The position numbers and the translations under genes are program-made. The notes below the pieces were generated by a model that was not told the origin of the DNA, searched no databases, and was given only the letters and a program-made list of their open reading frames with translations. From positions 139,486,579-139,550,578 of the forward strand of contig NC_133772.1 in NCBI RefSeq assembly GCF_003597395.2: a stretch of 64,000 nt of DNA, read 5' to 3'. This DNA comes from Chelonoidis abingdonii (lineage: Eukaryota; Chordata; Testudines; Testudinidae). This document shows, one piece after another, positions 1 to 11,410 of the stretch (positions are counted from its first letter, which is position 1; the number at the start of each line of letters is the position of its first letter).

Positions 1-1985
1 TAAGGAGATATCTGAGCCATTAGCAATTATCTCTGAAAAGTCATGGAAGATGGGAGAGATTACAGAGGACAGGAAAAGGGCAAATATAGTGCCCATCTAC
101 ACAAAGGGAAATACGGACAACCTAGGAAATAACAGACCAGTCAGCTCACCTTCAGCATCCAGAAAAATAATGAAGAAACTAATTAAGCAATCAATTTGCA
201 GATACCTAGAAGATAATAAGGTGATAAGTAACAGCATGGATTTGTCAAGAACAAATTGTGTCAAACCAACCCGCTAGCTTTCTTGGACAGGGTAACAAGC
301 CTTGTGGATGGGGGGAAGCAGTAGATGTGATATATCTTGACTTTAGTATGGCTTTTGATACTGTCTCACATAGCCTTCTTATAAAAGAAAAACAAACTAC
401 GGAAATACAACCAAACTTCTGTAAGCTGAGTGCATAACTAGTTGGAAAACCATTCCCAGAGAGTAGTTGTCACTGGTCCATAGTTATGCTGGAAGGGCAT
501 AACAAGTAGGTCCCACAGGGATCAGTTCTGAGTCCAGATATATTCAATATCTTCATCAATGATTTAGATAATAACATACAGAGTACTCTTATAAAATGTG
601 CGGACAATACCAAGTTGGGAGGGGTTGCAAGTGCTTTGGAGGACAGGACTAAAATTCAAAATGATCTGGACAAACTGGAGAAATGGTCTGAGGTAAATAG
701 GATAAAATTCAATAAGGACTAATGCCATATACTCTACTTAGGTAGGAACAATCAGTTGCACACATACCAAATGGGAAATGACTGCCTAGGAAGGAAAGCT
801 GCAGAAAAGTCTCTCAGGGTCATAGAGAATCACAAGCTAAATATCAGTAAACAGCGTAACACTGTTTCAAAAAAAGCAAACATCATTTTGAGATGTATTT
901 GCAGGAATGTTGTAAGCCAGACATAAAACATAATTCTTCTGCTCTAGTCCACACTGTCATGGAATGTGGGGGAGACAAGGCTCTGCACCCCCGGCTTCCT
1001 GCAGTTCACCATGACTCTCAGCCAGCCAGTAAAACAGAAGGTTTATTTAGACGACAGGAACAGTCCAAGACAGGTCTTGCCAGTACAGACAACAAGACCC
1101 CCTTTAGTTAGGTCCATCTGGGGCCCCAGGGAGGCCACAGCCCCATTGGGAAGCCCAAGCCCCGTTGGGGCACCCCTCTCCATTTCCCAGCCAGCTCCAA
1201 ACTGAAACTCTCTCCAGCCGACTCCTTTCTGGCCTTCCCCCGGCTACTCTCCCAGCCTTTGTGTCCTTTGTCCAGTTTCCTGGGCAGAGGTGTTACCTGG
1301 CCTCCAACCTCCCTCCTGGGTTCTCAGGTTACCTGCTCATGTATCCTCCCTTCCCCAAGGCAGGCCATCCCAGCAAAACTCCCCTGCAACGTTCCAAGGT
1401 CAATACTCCCCACTCAGCATTCACATAACACAGCAAGAACATTCCCACTTCCTCACACACGCTGTCATTAGGTGTCAGCTGTAGTACTGTGTCCAGTTCT
1501 GGGTGCCACATTTCAGGAAAGATGTGGAAAAATTGGAGAAAGTCCAGAGAAGAGCAACACAAATGATTAAAGGTCAAGAAAACATGACCTATGAGGGAAG
1601 ATTAAAAATATTTGGTTTGCTTAGTCTGAAGAAGAGAAGGCTGAGAGGGGCCATGATAACAGTTTTCAAGTACATAAAAGGTTGTTACAAGGAGGAGGGA
1701 GAAAAACTGTTCTTCTTAACCCTCAGGATACGACAAGAAACAATGGGCTTAAATTGGGGTTCAGTTTAGGTTGGACGTTAGGAAACTATCAGGGTGGTTA
1801 AACCCTGGAATAAGTTGCCTAGGGAGGTTGTGGAATCTCAATCATTATAGATTTTTAAGAGCAGGTTGGACAAATACTTGTCAGGGATGGTCTAGATAAT
1901 ATTTAATCCTGCCATGAATGCAGGAGACTGGACTAGATGACCTCTTCAGGTCCCCTTCAGTCCTATTTTTCTATGACTCTATAAA
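1..1985 (+). mobile_element. CR1 LINE, reverse transcriptase to 3' end, interrupted
   Basis: The copy enters from the left edge within the reverse transcriptase (decayed text coding for hydrophobic-YLDF-like and PQGS-like motifs around 325-545). It runs to a CR1 3' end at about 1940-1985, with the typical 'gactagatgacctc...ttctatgact' ending. All frames are broken by stops and indels. A 501-bp insertion sits at 961-1461. This is a dead pseudogene copy. Confidence 0.85.
961..1461. mobile_element. 501-bp insertion inside CR1, flanked by CTGTCAT repeats
   Basis: The CR1 text stops at 960 and resumes at 1469. Both borders carry CTGTCAT (954-960 and 1462-1468), a 7-bp target duplication, or 8 bp with one mismatch. 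The left end reads TGTGGGGGAG and the reverse complement of the right end reads TGTGTGAGGAAG, so weak terminal inverted repeats are possible. The body is C-rich on the + strand and has no coding potential. It could be a non-autonomous hAT-type element or a solo LTR. Confidence 0.6.
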
Positions 1986-1989
1986 GAAC

Positions 1990-2630
1990 TCAATAAAAAT
2001 GAATGGAGGGTAATATAATCAAGACCAATCAATATGTGTTTGTGGAAAGTGGATCCTGTCTAAATAACTTGATATCTCTTTTTGGTGAAATTACAAGTTT
2101 GGCTGACAAAGGTAATAGTGTTGATGTAACAGACACAGACATTTGTTAGACATTGGATTTTGTACTGCATGGAATTTTGATTAAAAAAACCCTAGAATGA
2201 CATAAAATTAACATGACACACATTAAATGGATACAACCTGGCTAACTGATTGGTCTTAAAATGTAGTTATAAATGGGGAATCATCATGAAGCAGGGATAT
2301 GTTACTATTTATCATTTTTATCAGTGACCTGAGAGAAAACATGAAATCACAACTGATAGAATTTTCAGATGACATAAAAATTGAGGGACTGGTAAAGAGG
2401 ACGGGTTCCTGATACAGAGCTCTCTGGATCATTTTGTAAGCTGGGCACAGTAAACGATATGCATTTTAATGGGTAGATGTAAATGCATACATATGGTATA
2501 AAGAAGGTAGGCCATACTTAGGGGATGAGAGACTCTATCTTGGGAAGCAGTGACTTTGAAAAAGATTTGGGAGTTGTGGTGGATAATCAACTGAAAATGA
2601 GGAAAACAGAAAGGAACATAACTCTGGAAA
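1990..2630 (+). mobile_element. CR1 LINE fragment, degenerate reverse transcriptase
   Basis: The sequence follows the CR1 RT region (gatcctgtctaaataacttgat..., then the decayed LDF, FADD and 'ggaagcagtgactttgaaaaagatttggg' segments) in the + orientation, with many stops. The right border near 2630 is unclear. A T/G-rich stretch at 2705-2735 follows. Confidence 0.7.
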
Positions 2631-3404
2631 GTCAAATAAAAATATACATAGAGAGACCAAAGAAGAACTGAAGAGCATCTAGCAAAGATGCAAAAATAAA
2701 CGGGTGGTGTTTGTTTTTGTTTTTGTTTTTTGCTGTCAGAAGGATGAAGCCTTCCAAACAATCAATGGCGCTGGTAGACAGTAGAGGTGTTAAAGGAAGA
2801 CAAGGCCATTGAAGAGAAGCTCAATGAATTTTTTGCATTGGTCTTCACTGCAGAAGATGTGAGGGAAATTCCCACACCTGAGCCTTTCATTTTTAGATGA
2901 CAGAACTGAGATACAGTCCCAAATTGAGGTTGATAGAAGAGGTTTGGGAACAGTTTGATAAATTAAACTGTAATATGTCACCAGGACCAGATGGTATTCA
3001 TCCAAGAGTTCTGAAGGAACTCAGATATGAAATTGCAGAACTGTTAACTGTAGTATCTAACATATCATTTAAATCAGCTTCTCTACCAGATGACTGGAGG
3101 ATAGCTAATGTCACCACATTTTTTAAAAAGCTCCAGAGGTGATCCAGACAATTACAGGCTGTAACAGGCAAATAGATTAAAACTACAGAAATGAACAGAA
3201 TTATCAGACAAATAGATGAACATGATTTGTTGCAGAAGAGTCAATACAGCCTTTGTAAAGGGAAATAATGCCTCTCCAATCTACTAGAATTCTTTGAGGG
3301 TGTGAAAAACATGTGAACAAGGGTGATCCAGTGGATATAGTTTCTTGGATGTTCAGAAAGCCTCAGACAAGGTATTTCACCAAAGGCAGTTAAACAAAGA
3401 AGGC

Positions 3405-3739
3405 CAGGCATTGGCAACTTTCTGCACAAAACCCATCTGGGTAATCCGCTGGAGGGCCGTGAGCCGTTTTGTGACGGTCTGCAGGCTTGGCCCCTGGCAG
3501 CTCCCAGAGCCCACAGTTCACCATTTCCAGCAAATGGGAGCTGCGGGAAGTGGTGGCCAGCATGTCTCTGCGGCCTGGCATTTACTGCAGCTCCCATTAA
3601 CCAGGAATGGCGAGCTGCAGCCACTGGGAGCTGTGGGGGGAGGGGAGCATGCCTGTGGATGGTCAACGTAAACAAAATGTCTTGCGACCTGCCAGTGGAT
3701 TACCCTGTTGGGCCATGTGCCCAAGGTTGCCAACCCCTG
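3405..3739. mobile_element. hAT-type MITE inside CR1
   Basis: The terminal inverted repeats are CAGGCATTGGCAAC at the left and, as reverse complement of the right end, CAGGGGTTGGCAAC. The 8-bp flanks AAGAAGGC (3397-3404) and GAGTAGGC (3740-3747) match at 6 of 8 positions, as expected of a decayed hAT target duplication. The interior is nearly palindromic around a GC-rich core (tgggagctg...cagctccca). There is no transposase. I recognise the family as abundant in turtles and crocodilians. Confidence 0.75.
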
Positions 3740-4787
3740 GAGTAGGCAGTCATGGGATAAGAGGGAAGGTCCTCTCATGGATCAGTAACTGATTAAAACA
3801 CAGGACACAAGAAACTGGAATAAACGATCAGTAAGAGAAGGATTCGCCAAGGATCTGTACTGGGACCTGTGGTGTTCAATTTATTCATACATTATCTGGA
3901 AAAGAAGATAATGAGGTGGCATAGTTTTTAGACTGTGCAAAATTTCTCAAGATAACTAAGTCCATTACTGACGGCAAAGAGTTACAAAGGGATCTGACAA
4001 AACTAGGTGACTGGGCAACAAAATGGCAGATGAAATTCAATTTTAATAAGTGCAAAGTAACGCATATTGGAAAAAAGTTCCTATTATACACACACCGTGT
4101 AGGGATATAAGTTAGCCACTGCCACTGAAGAAAAAGATCTTGGAGTCATCATGGATAGTTAGAAAATATCTGTTCAATGTGCAGTGGGAATCAAAAAAGC
4201 TAACGATGTTAGGAACTATTAGGAAAGAGATAAATGATAAGACAGAAAATATCATAATGCAATTATGTAAATCCATGGTACGCCCACTTCTTTAATACTG
4301 CATGCAAATTTGGTCACTCCGTCTCAGAAAAGATATTTTAGAAATGGAAAAAATACAGAGAAGGGCAACAGAAATGATTAGGGGGATGGAACAGCTTCAG
4401 TAGGAAGAAAGATTAGAGAGAATGGGTCTCTGCCGTCTTAGAAAAGAGACAACTAAGGTGGGATATGTTAGTGTTCTATAAAATCATGAATGGTGTGAAC
4501 AAAGTGAATAAGGAAGTGTTATTTATTCTTTCACATAACACAAAAACAAGAGGCAGCAGTTTTAAAACTAACATGAGGAAGTATTTCTTCACACAACACA
4601 CAGTCAAACTGTGGAACTCGTCATGGGATGTCATGAAGGCCAAAAATATAACTAGATTCAAAAAAGAATTAGGTAAATTCATGGACGATAGGTCCATCAG
4701 TGTCTATTAGCCATGCTCTGGGGATTCTAAGCCTCTCATTGCCGAAAGCTGAAACTGGATGATGGGTTGGATCACACAATAAATTGC

Positions 4788-4901
4788 AGCAAAGAGTCCT
4801 GTGGCACCTCATAGACTAACAGGCGTACTGACAGTCTATAAGGTGCCACAAGACTCTTTGCTGCTTTTACAGATCCAGACTAACATGGCTACCCCTTGGA
4901 T
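4788..4901. mobile_element. Short fold-back SINE-like insertion in CR1 3' UTR
   Basis: A perfect 12-bp duplication, ACAATAAATTGC, flanks it (4776-4787 and 4902-4913), cutting the CR1 3' UTR. The insert holds an inverted repeat of about 30 bp (agcaaagagtc...atagact against agtctat...gactctttgct), followed by cagatccagactaacatggctacccc. The long target duplication suggests LINE-driven integration. Related copies lie at 17036-17111 and 55805-55998. Confidence 0.7.
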
Positions 4902-5044
4902 ACAATAAATTGCCCTGCTCTGTTCACTCTCTCTGAAGCACCTGGCAGAGGCCACTGTTGGAAGACAGGATACTGGGCTAGGTGGAGCTTTGGTCTGACT
5001 CAGTATGGGCGTTCTTATGTTCTTATGAGCTCTTAGTGTGACAC

Positions 5045-5335
5045 TGGGGTCAAAAGAACGAATGCAGTTCTGGGATGCATAAACGAGGGAATCTCAAGTA
5101 GGAGTAGACAGGTTGTTTTATTTCTGTATTTGGCACTGGTGTGACCACTTCTGGAATCCTGTGACCAGCTCTGATGTTCACAACTCAAGAAGGATGTTGA
5201 TAAAATGGAGTGGGTTTAGAAAAGCACCATGAGAATGATTAAAGTATGAGGAAAACATGCCTTGTAGTGATGATTCAAAGAGTTCCACCTATTTAACTTA
5301 ACAAAGAGAAAGGTAATAGGTGACTTGACTGAAGT
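5045..5335 (+). mobile_element. CR1 LINE fragment
   Basis: The text resembles the CR1 C-terminal region (gggatgcataaacgagggaatctcaagtagg, then ggcactggtgtgaccact) in + orientation. It is directly abutted by a second CR1 piece at 5336. No open frame is preserved. Confidence 0.7.
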
Positions 5336-6195
5336 CAATAAATGGAAAGTAATGCACTTTGGAAAACATCATCCCAAGTATATATATATAAAATGCTGGG
5401 GTCTAAATTAACTGTTACCACTCAAGAAAAAAATCTTGGAGTCATTGTGGATAATTCTCTGAAAACATCCACTCAATGTGCAGCGGCAGTCAAAAAAGTG
5501 AGCAATGTTAGGAATCATTAAGAAAGACATAGAGAATAAGAAGAAAATATCATATTGCCTCTATATAAATCCATGGTACGCCCACATCTTGAATACTGAG
5601 TGCAGATGTAGTCACCCCATCTAAAAAAAAAGTAATTTGGATTTTGAAGAGGTTCGGAAAAGAGCAGCAAAAATTATTAGGGGTATGGAACGACTGCTGT
5701 ATGAGGAGAGATTAATAAGACTGGGACTTTTCATCTTGGAAAAGAGACGACTCAGGGGAGAATAGGACTGAAGTCTATAAAATCATGACTGGTGTGGAGA
5801 AAGTTAATAAAGAAATACTATTTACTCCTTCTTGTAACTCAAGAACTAGGGGCCACCAAATGAAATGAATAGGCAGCAGGTTTAAAACAGAAGGATGTAT
5901 TTTTTTCACACAACGCACAGTCAACCTGTGGAACTCCTTGCCAGAGGATGTAGTGAAGGTCAAGACTATAACAAAGTTCCAAAAAGAGCTAGATAAGTTA
6001 ATGGAGGATAGGTCCATCAATGGCTATTAGCGAGGCTGGGCAGGGATGGTGTCCCTAGCCTCTGTTTGCCAGAAGCTGGGAATGGGCGACAGCGGGTAGA
6101 TCACTTGATGATTCCCTGTTCTGTTCATTCCCTCTGGGGCACCTGGCATTGGCCACTGTTGGAAAACTAGGCTAGATGGGCCTTTGGAACTGGAG
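5336..6195 (+). mobile_element. CR1 LINE 3' fragment
   Basis: This is the C-terminal CR1 region and 3' UTR of the same subfamily as 2781-5029 (gtaatgcactttggaaaa... to ...ggctagatgggcctttgg). It starts abruptly with no 5' part and lacks the terminal octamers. The reading frame is degenerate. Confidence 0.75.
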
Positions 6196-6885
6196 AAGGG
6201 CAACATATTTAAAAAGGGAACAAAGACAAACATGGGGGATTAAAGACCAGTCAATCTAAATTTCATACCTGGAAAGATAATGGAATAAATGATTAAACAA
6301 TCAATTGTAAGCTGCTAGAGGATAAGAGGATTGCAAGGAATAGCCAGCATGAATTTGTCAAGAACAAATTATGCCAAACCAACTTAATTTCCTTTTTTGG
6401 CAGGGTACTGACCTAGTGAATAGGAGCAAAGCAGTAGATGAGAGGTATCCTAATTTTAATAAGGGTTTGGACACAATCCCACCAGACGTTCTTAGGAGCA
6501 AGCTAGGTAAATGTCATCTAGATGAAATTTCTATAAAGGACTGTACACCTGGTTGAAAGCCCCTCCTCAAAGAGTAGTTAGCAGTGGTTTGCTGTCAAGC
6601 TGGAAGACATATCTCATGGGGCCCCAACGGTCAGTCTGCAGTGCAGTAATGGTCTTCATTTTTCAGTAATGGCTGGATAATGGAGTGGAGAGGATGCTTA
6701 TATTATTGCTGGATGACTCCAAAGTGGGAGAGGTTGCAAACAATTTGGAGGACAGGATTAGAACTAAAAGCAATCTTGAAAAAAAGAGAATTGGTCGAAA
6801 CCAAGATGAAATTCAATAAAGACAAGTCCAAAGTACTGCACTTAGGAAGGAACAATTAAATGCACAACTATAAAATGGAAGGTAA
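6196..6885 (+). mobile_element. CR1 LINE fragment, reverse transcriptase region
   Basis: A + strand CR1 RT segment begins near the NIVPIFKKG-like text (gcaacatatttaaaaaggg) and passes through the decayed LDF and PQGS regions to gtactgcacttaggaagg. It ends abruptly near 6885, where C-rich sequence starts. Confidence 0.7.
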
Positions 6886-6886
6886 T

Positions 6887-7068
6887 TGTCCCACCCTACT
6901 TTGCTTTGATGAGGTCTCAGCTGGAGTCATGGCCATCCCTAGGGGGATGCAGGGCCCAGGACATAGGAGCCAAGTTTCTAACCTGCTGGAGGTGCTCCCG
7001 CCTGGCTCTGCCCAGGCCCTGCCCCCACTCCACCCCTTCCCCAAGGCCCCACCTCTACCCACCTAATA
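6887..7068. repeat. C-rich interspersed sequence, family uncertain
   Basis: This block is very C-rich from about 6985 to 7065 (ctccaccccttccccaaggcccc). It sits between a CR1 fragment and a hAT-like segment. It resembles the C-rich part of a turtle repeat I recall but cannot name. No coding potential. Confidence 0.3.
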
Positions 7069-7705
7069 TAAAGTGTACAGTACGCATTTTATATTATTCT
7101 TTTTGTTACAAATATTTGCACTGTAAAAAGATAATGAAAAGAAATAGTATTTTTTCCATTCGCCTCATACAAGTACAGTAGTGCAATCTCTTTATCGTGA
7201 AAGTGCAACTTACAAATGTAGATTTTTTTCCCACATAATTGCACTCGAACAAAACTTTAGAACCTACAAGTCCACTCAGTCCTACTTGTTCAGCCGATTG
7301 CTAAGATAAACGCATTTGTTTACATGTACAGGAGATAATGGTGCCTGCTTCTTATTTACAATGTCACCTGAAAGTGAGAGCAGGCATTCACATGGCTTTC
7401 TTGCAGCTGGTGTTGGAAGGGATTTATGTGCTAAACATTTTTATGTGCCTTCATGCTTTGACTTGCTTCAGCTAATCTTTTTTCCAGTGCAAATATTTAT
7501 AATAACAATAATAATATAAAGTGAGCACTGTGCACTTTCTATTCTGTGTTGTAACTAAAATGTGAAATCAACATTCTTTAAAATGTAGAAAAACAGGCAA
7601 AATATTTATAATGAATTTAAATTGGTAACCAATTATTCTTGAACAACATGATTAAAGTTGCAATTGATCACAACTATTTTTTTTTAATCTATGAACTTGG
7701 CAGAA
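7066..7705. mobile_element. Rearranged hAT-like DNA transposon remnant with inverted repeats
   Basis: The segment ACAAATATTTGCACTG near 7108-7123 recurs inverted as CAGTGCAAATATTTATA near 7486-7502, within a larger inverted similarity. I recognise the text 'acaatgtcacctgaaagtgagagcaggc' and the surrounding AT-rich ends as parts of an abundant hAT-type element of turtles. The transposase portion is essentially missing. Confidence 0.5.
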
Positions 7706-9595
7706 GACAGTGCATTGGCTATTTGGAACTCTTACATCCAGCGAATTAAAAGGCAAACCAGTGACTACTGGTTTATTTTGTTGGGCTTCTTCTGAGGAGG
7801 GCTTTTCTATAAGACAGTGTAAATGTGACCGCAGTTCAGTTTTTAATACACAGATTGAATGCCTTGAAGTATCAGATGTCATAGTGAAGCTGATTTTTAA
7901 AAACCCATTTCATTTGCATGGCCTCTTTATTGGAATTACAAATCTCAGTTCAGAAATATGAGATTCTCAAACCTTTTGTGTGCCTGCCAATTTGAGTGTA
8001 AATGAAAGCAGTGCATCTCCTTTCCTTAGGAGAACGTTGTTTTTTAAATGTATTGTTTACAAAGCGGCTAGCAGCAGTAAAGCTGTGATTTGCTATGACC
8101 CATGAGCTCTTTTCTGAAATAGTTCTTGTGCTTTGCAGTGATGCTGCATCTGTGAGTTATCTGTGACAACCAGGGGCATGAGGAGGATCAGAAGTGAAGA
8201 GGAGAGAAACAAACTGGAGAGTGTGTATCAGAGTTTACAGCTGCCTTGCTTGGGGACCTGGGCCAAGCCTGTTCAGTTTTTGGTACAGAAGGTTCGGCTC
8301 TGAGTCAGGTTCATGCGTTTACTCCCCCATAGCTCATCTGAGCCATCACTTCAGACACCATTTGGAAAGCCCCTCTTCCTCATCATTACTAGAAAATTCC
8401 TGTTAGAAAATCCTCTGCTTTCTTTCAGCAAGCTGAAGGTTTGTGCTTCCATTCCTACAGCCAAGAAATGATGCCATGGGCAGAGCAAGCTAGTCACAGG
8501 GTCCTGGCTGTGATGGTTGCCTGGCAAAGATATGTGTTTTAGCTGAACAAAGCAAAGATCTCTTGTTATACATCAGCAAATCTTTGCAGTATCTACAGAC
8601 TGTGAAACATGGGCATGGAATTGTGTAAATATTCGGTTTCATTTCAAGCTTTGCTTACATTTATATTACAGTGTAGGATATTTTTAAAGCAATCATTATG
8701 AATCCTCCAGGACAATATTGCAGATGCAATAGCTCAGTGAGCTATGAAGAGCCTTGAGGAGTCCACAGGGACCCGCTTTTCAGCAGCCTTCCTAGTCTGA
8801 AGAGACTCCAGTGGTAGAACCCGACATCCTGGCTTCCAACTCTTTATTAATTGGATAGACAAGTGAGGGTGTTGCCAAGGGGTCAGTGCATGTTCTGCAT
8901 CTCCCTCGGGGCCCAGTTCTCAGAAGATGTGATTGTGTTACAGCCCAGCTACAGAGCCTGATGCCTGCTTTCAGAGCTGCAGGTCTCTGGCTCAGTCTCA
9001 GGTGTTAGACATGAGGGGGTTATAACAAAGCAAAAGGCACGTGCTGGATACATATAATCCTTGTGCTGGAGTCGCCAACTGAAACTTCTTTCATGTTATT
9101 TCCCAATGGTCACTTCTTGGCTAGATCGTCCTGCTATGCTGTGCCCAGAGGCTGGGGCTGTGCCTAGCTGGACCATTCCAGGAGCAGAGCGAAGACTCAA
9201 TTCCTCTTGGTGGGGAGGGGAGTAAGTTACTACACTGCTTTGGTGCTGCACACCCGGCCAGCATACTGCCCCCTCTGCCTAACCAGCTCTGCCCATGTCC
9301 TGAGTCTAGCGTGGCTACCTCTGCACAGTCACAGGCTCTGGACATCCCACCTCTGTTGTAAAACCAAACAGTGGAAGGACATTTAGGAGAGAGGGCAGTG
9401 TGCTCCTCCCTCACCTCCTGCCATGCCAGGAGTTCCCCCAAAGAAATGTGATCAGCTGAGAGCACCCCCAAGGCACAGCTCACTTCCTACTTCATAGCTG
9501 TTCAGCCCTGTCAGAGCTCTGCAGGGAAATATTTGCTCTGCACTCTGATAGACTTGGTGGGATCTTTAAAAATGCTTAGCAGTAGCTAACTCCAT
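7706..9595. other. No gene or clear repeat seen
   Basis: Non-coding sequence of ordinary composition. Open frames here are at most 120 codons, lack recognisable domains, and have no splice or Kozak support. Old repeats too decayed to recognise by eye are possible. Confidence 0.5.
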
Positions 9596-9599
9596 CCAG

Positions 9600-9765
9600 C
9601 TCTGGTGCTCAGCCTTCAGAAAGGATGCTGCCAAATTGGGAAGGGTTCAGAGAAGAGCTACAAGAGTGATTTGAAGGCTGTGAAACCTGCCTTACACAGA
9701 CAGAGAAAGACAGACAATAAGGAAGCTCAGATTATTTAATTTATCCAAAAAAGGGTTGGGATGAG
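9600..9765 (+). mobile_element. Short CR1 LINE fragment
   Basis: The text 'aaaggatgctgccaaattgggaagggttcagagaagagctacaagagtgattt' is the CR1 C-terminal region (KL-hydrophobic-V-QRRATRMI) in + orientation, with no intact frame and unclear ends. Confidence 0.65.
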
Positions 9766-10042
9766 TAAGATATAAGTACCGACAGAGGGAAGAGATTTCT
9801 GATAGATGAGGGTGGCACAACCCCCTATTGTTAGGAGTGGACCAAACCTTGGTGCCTCTAAGCTCCCTAGGTCTTGTTAGCAACTGGTCACTGTTCCCAG
9901 CTGTGGGCTTCTCAGGCACACTCTCTGATTCTGATCCCCTTGGGCAGTGGGACCGAGAGTTTGGCTGCCTAGACCCCAAAACCAGTTCCACAGCTCTCCT
10001 GTTTCCTCAGCTGAGTATACACACTCCTCCACCTGGCTGAGG

Positions 10043-10195
10043 GTTAAGATTATTAGGGTTGGAAGGGACCTTGAGAGATCATCTAGTCCAACTGTCTGCT
10101 CAAAGCAGGACCAATCCCCAAATGGACCCCTCAGGGATTGAACTCACAACCCTGAGTTTAGCAGGCCAATGCTCAAACCACTGAGCTATCCCTTC
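10043..10195 (-). mobile_element. tRNA-headed SINE with CR1-like 3' tail
   Basis: On the minus strand a tRNA-like head begins near 10195. It has an A box TAGCTCAGTGG (10188-10178) and a B box AGTTCAATCCC (10144-10134), spaced as in a tRNA gene. The tail from about 10125 down to 10043 (attggtcctgctttgagcag...ttccaaccct) is nearly the same as the 3' end of the CR1 at 10200-10857. This is the classic layout of a SINE mobilised by CR1 machinery. The box matches suggest a fairly young copy. Confidence 0.75.
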
Positions 10196-10199
10196 TCTG

Positions 10200-10857
10200 A
10201 GTTTCTCAAGAAACGTGGCAGGCAAACAAGGAATATAAGAAGGCTAATGGCATATTGGGTTGTATTAGTAAGAGCTTTGCCAACAGGTCGAGGGAAGTGA
10301 TTATTCCCCTCTATTCGGCACTGGTGAGGACACAAGTGGAGTATGTCCAGCTTTGGCCCCCCACTACAAGAAGGATGTGCGGAAATTGGAAGGAGTCCAG
10401 TGGATGGCAACAAAAATGATTAGGGGGCTGGAGCACATGACTTTTGAGGAGAGGCTGAGGGAACTATGATTGTTTAGTCTGCAGAAGAGAAGAGTGAGGG
10501 GGGATTTGATAGCTGCTTTCAGCTACCTGAAGGGAGGTTCCAAAGAGGATGGAGCTCGGCTGTTCTCAGTGGTGGCAGGTGACAGAACACAGAGCAATGG
10601 TCTCAAGTTGCAGTGGGGGAGGTTTAGGTTAGATATTAGGAAACACTATTTCACTAGGAGGGTGGTGAAGCACTGGAATGGGTTATATAGGGAGGTGGTG
10701 GACTCTCCTTCCTTAGAGGTTTTTAAGGTCAGGCTTGACAAAGCCCTGGCTGGGATGACTTAGTTGGGGATTGGTCCTGCTTTGAGCAGGGGGGTTGGAC
10801 TAGATACCTCCTGAGGTCCCTTCCAACCTGGATATTCTGTGATTCTATGATTCTAAG
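10200..10857 (+). mobile_element. CR1 LINE 3' fragment, well preserved
   Basis: It encodes the C-terminal CR1 segment [20 protein letters not shown] in the frame at 10470-10763, then [14 protein letters not shown]. It ends with a CR1 3' UTR and octamer-like repeats ATTCTGTG/ATTCTATG at 10834-10850. It is 5'-truncated near 10200, next to the minus-strand SINE. Confidence 0.85.
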
Positions 10858-11410
10858 CTTAGTAAAGGGATTTCTTAACCACAGACACTTTACTCTTGAA
10901 ATCATTAGAGAGTTGCAAATGTTAACACCAAACAATCCTGAACACAATCCCTTCCTGTGAACCCTGGCTCTGGTCAGCATCCATGTCCTAGCCAGCCCTT
11001 CCTGCCTTCTCTTTCCTTAGCCTGGTTTTCCTGGATATGGAGGTTGGGGGGTGGGGAGACATTCAAAGAAAGCATTTAGTACTGTCTCTGACTCCTTTGG
11101 ACTTGTATCCAGGCTGCCGCCCCCAGCCATGCTTCTGGATAGAAATCTCATAGTTCGTGTGGATGGATCGGTCACTGAGAGACAATCAAAGCTGACGGCC
11201 CTTGGCTGATCTGTGATAACTTCTCAGACAGTTGTTCCATTATGTGTCAAGCCTTTGCTACAAAGTGTAAGCTCTTCTAGGTCACAGGGGAGGTTGCTTT
11301 CCAACATGAAGGTTACAGTTCAAAGTGGAGCCCTTGAAAAGAAATGGTGTTCACACAGAAGGTGGATATGCACACACAATTCGATGTGACATATCCCCAA
11401 TCTGTCACAG

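Larger units (their letters stand above)
2781..5029 (+). mobile_element. CR1 LINE, long 3' half with intact 3' end
   Basis: Reading downstream, the copy contains SPGPDGIHPRVLKEL and DDWRIANV (frame at 2897-3142), then the thumb and C-terminal region. It ends in the 3' UTR with two copies of the octamer TTCTTATG at 5012-5027, a typical CR1 end. Two younger elements interrupt it, at 3405-3739 and 4788-4901. The coding frame is broken throughout. Confidence 0.85.

Noticed and set aside
10128..10195. Functional tRNA gene on the minus strand
   Set aside because: Box sequences fit, but the tail is CR1-like and the arms do not pair well; it is a SINE head.
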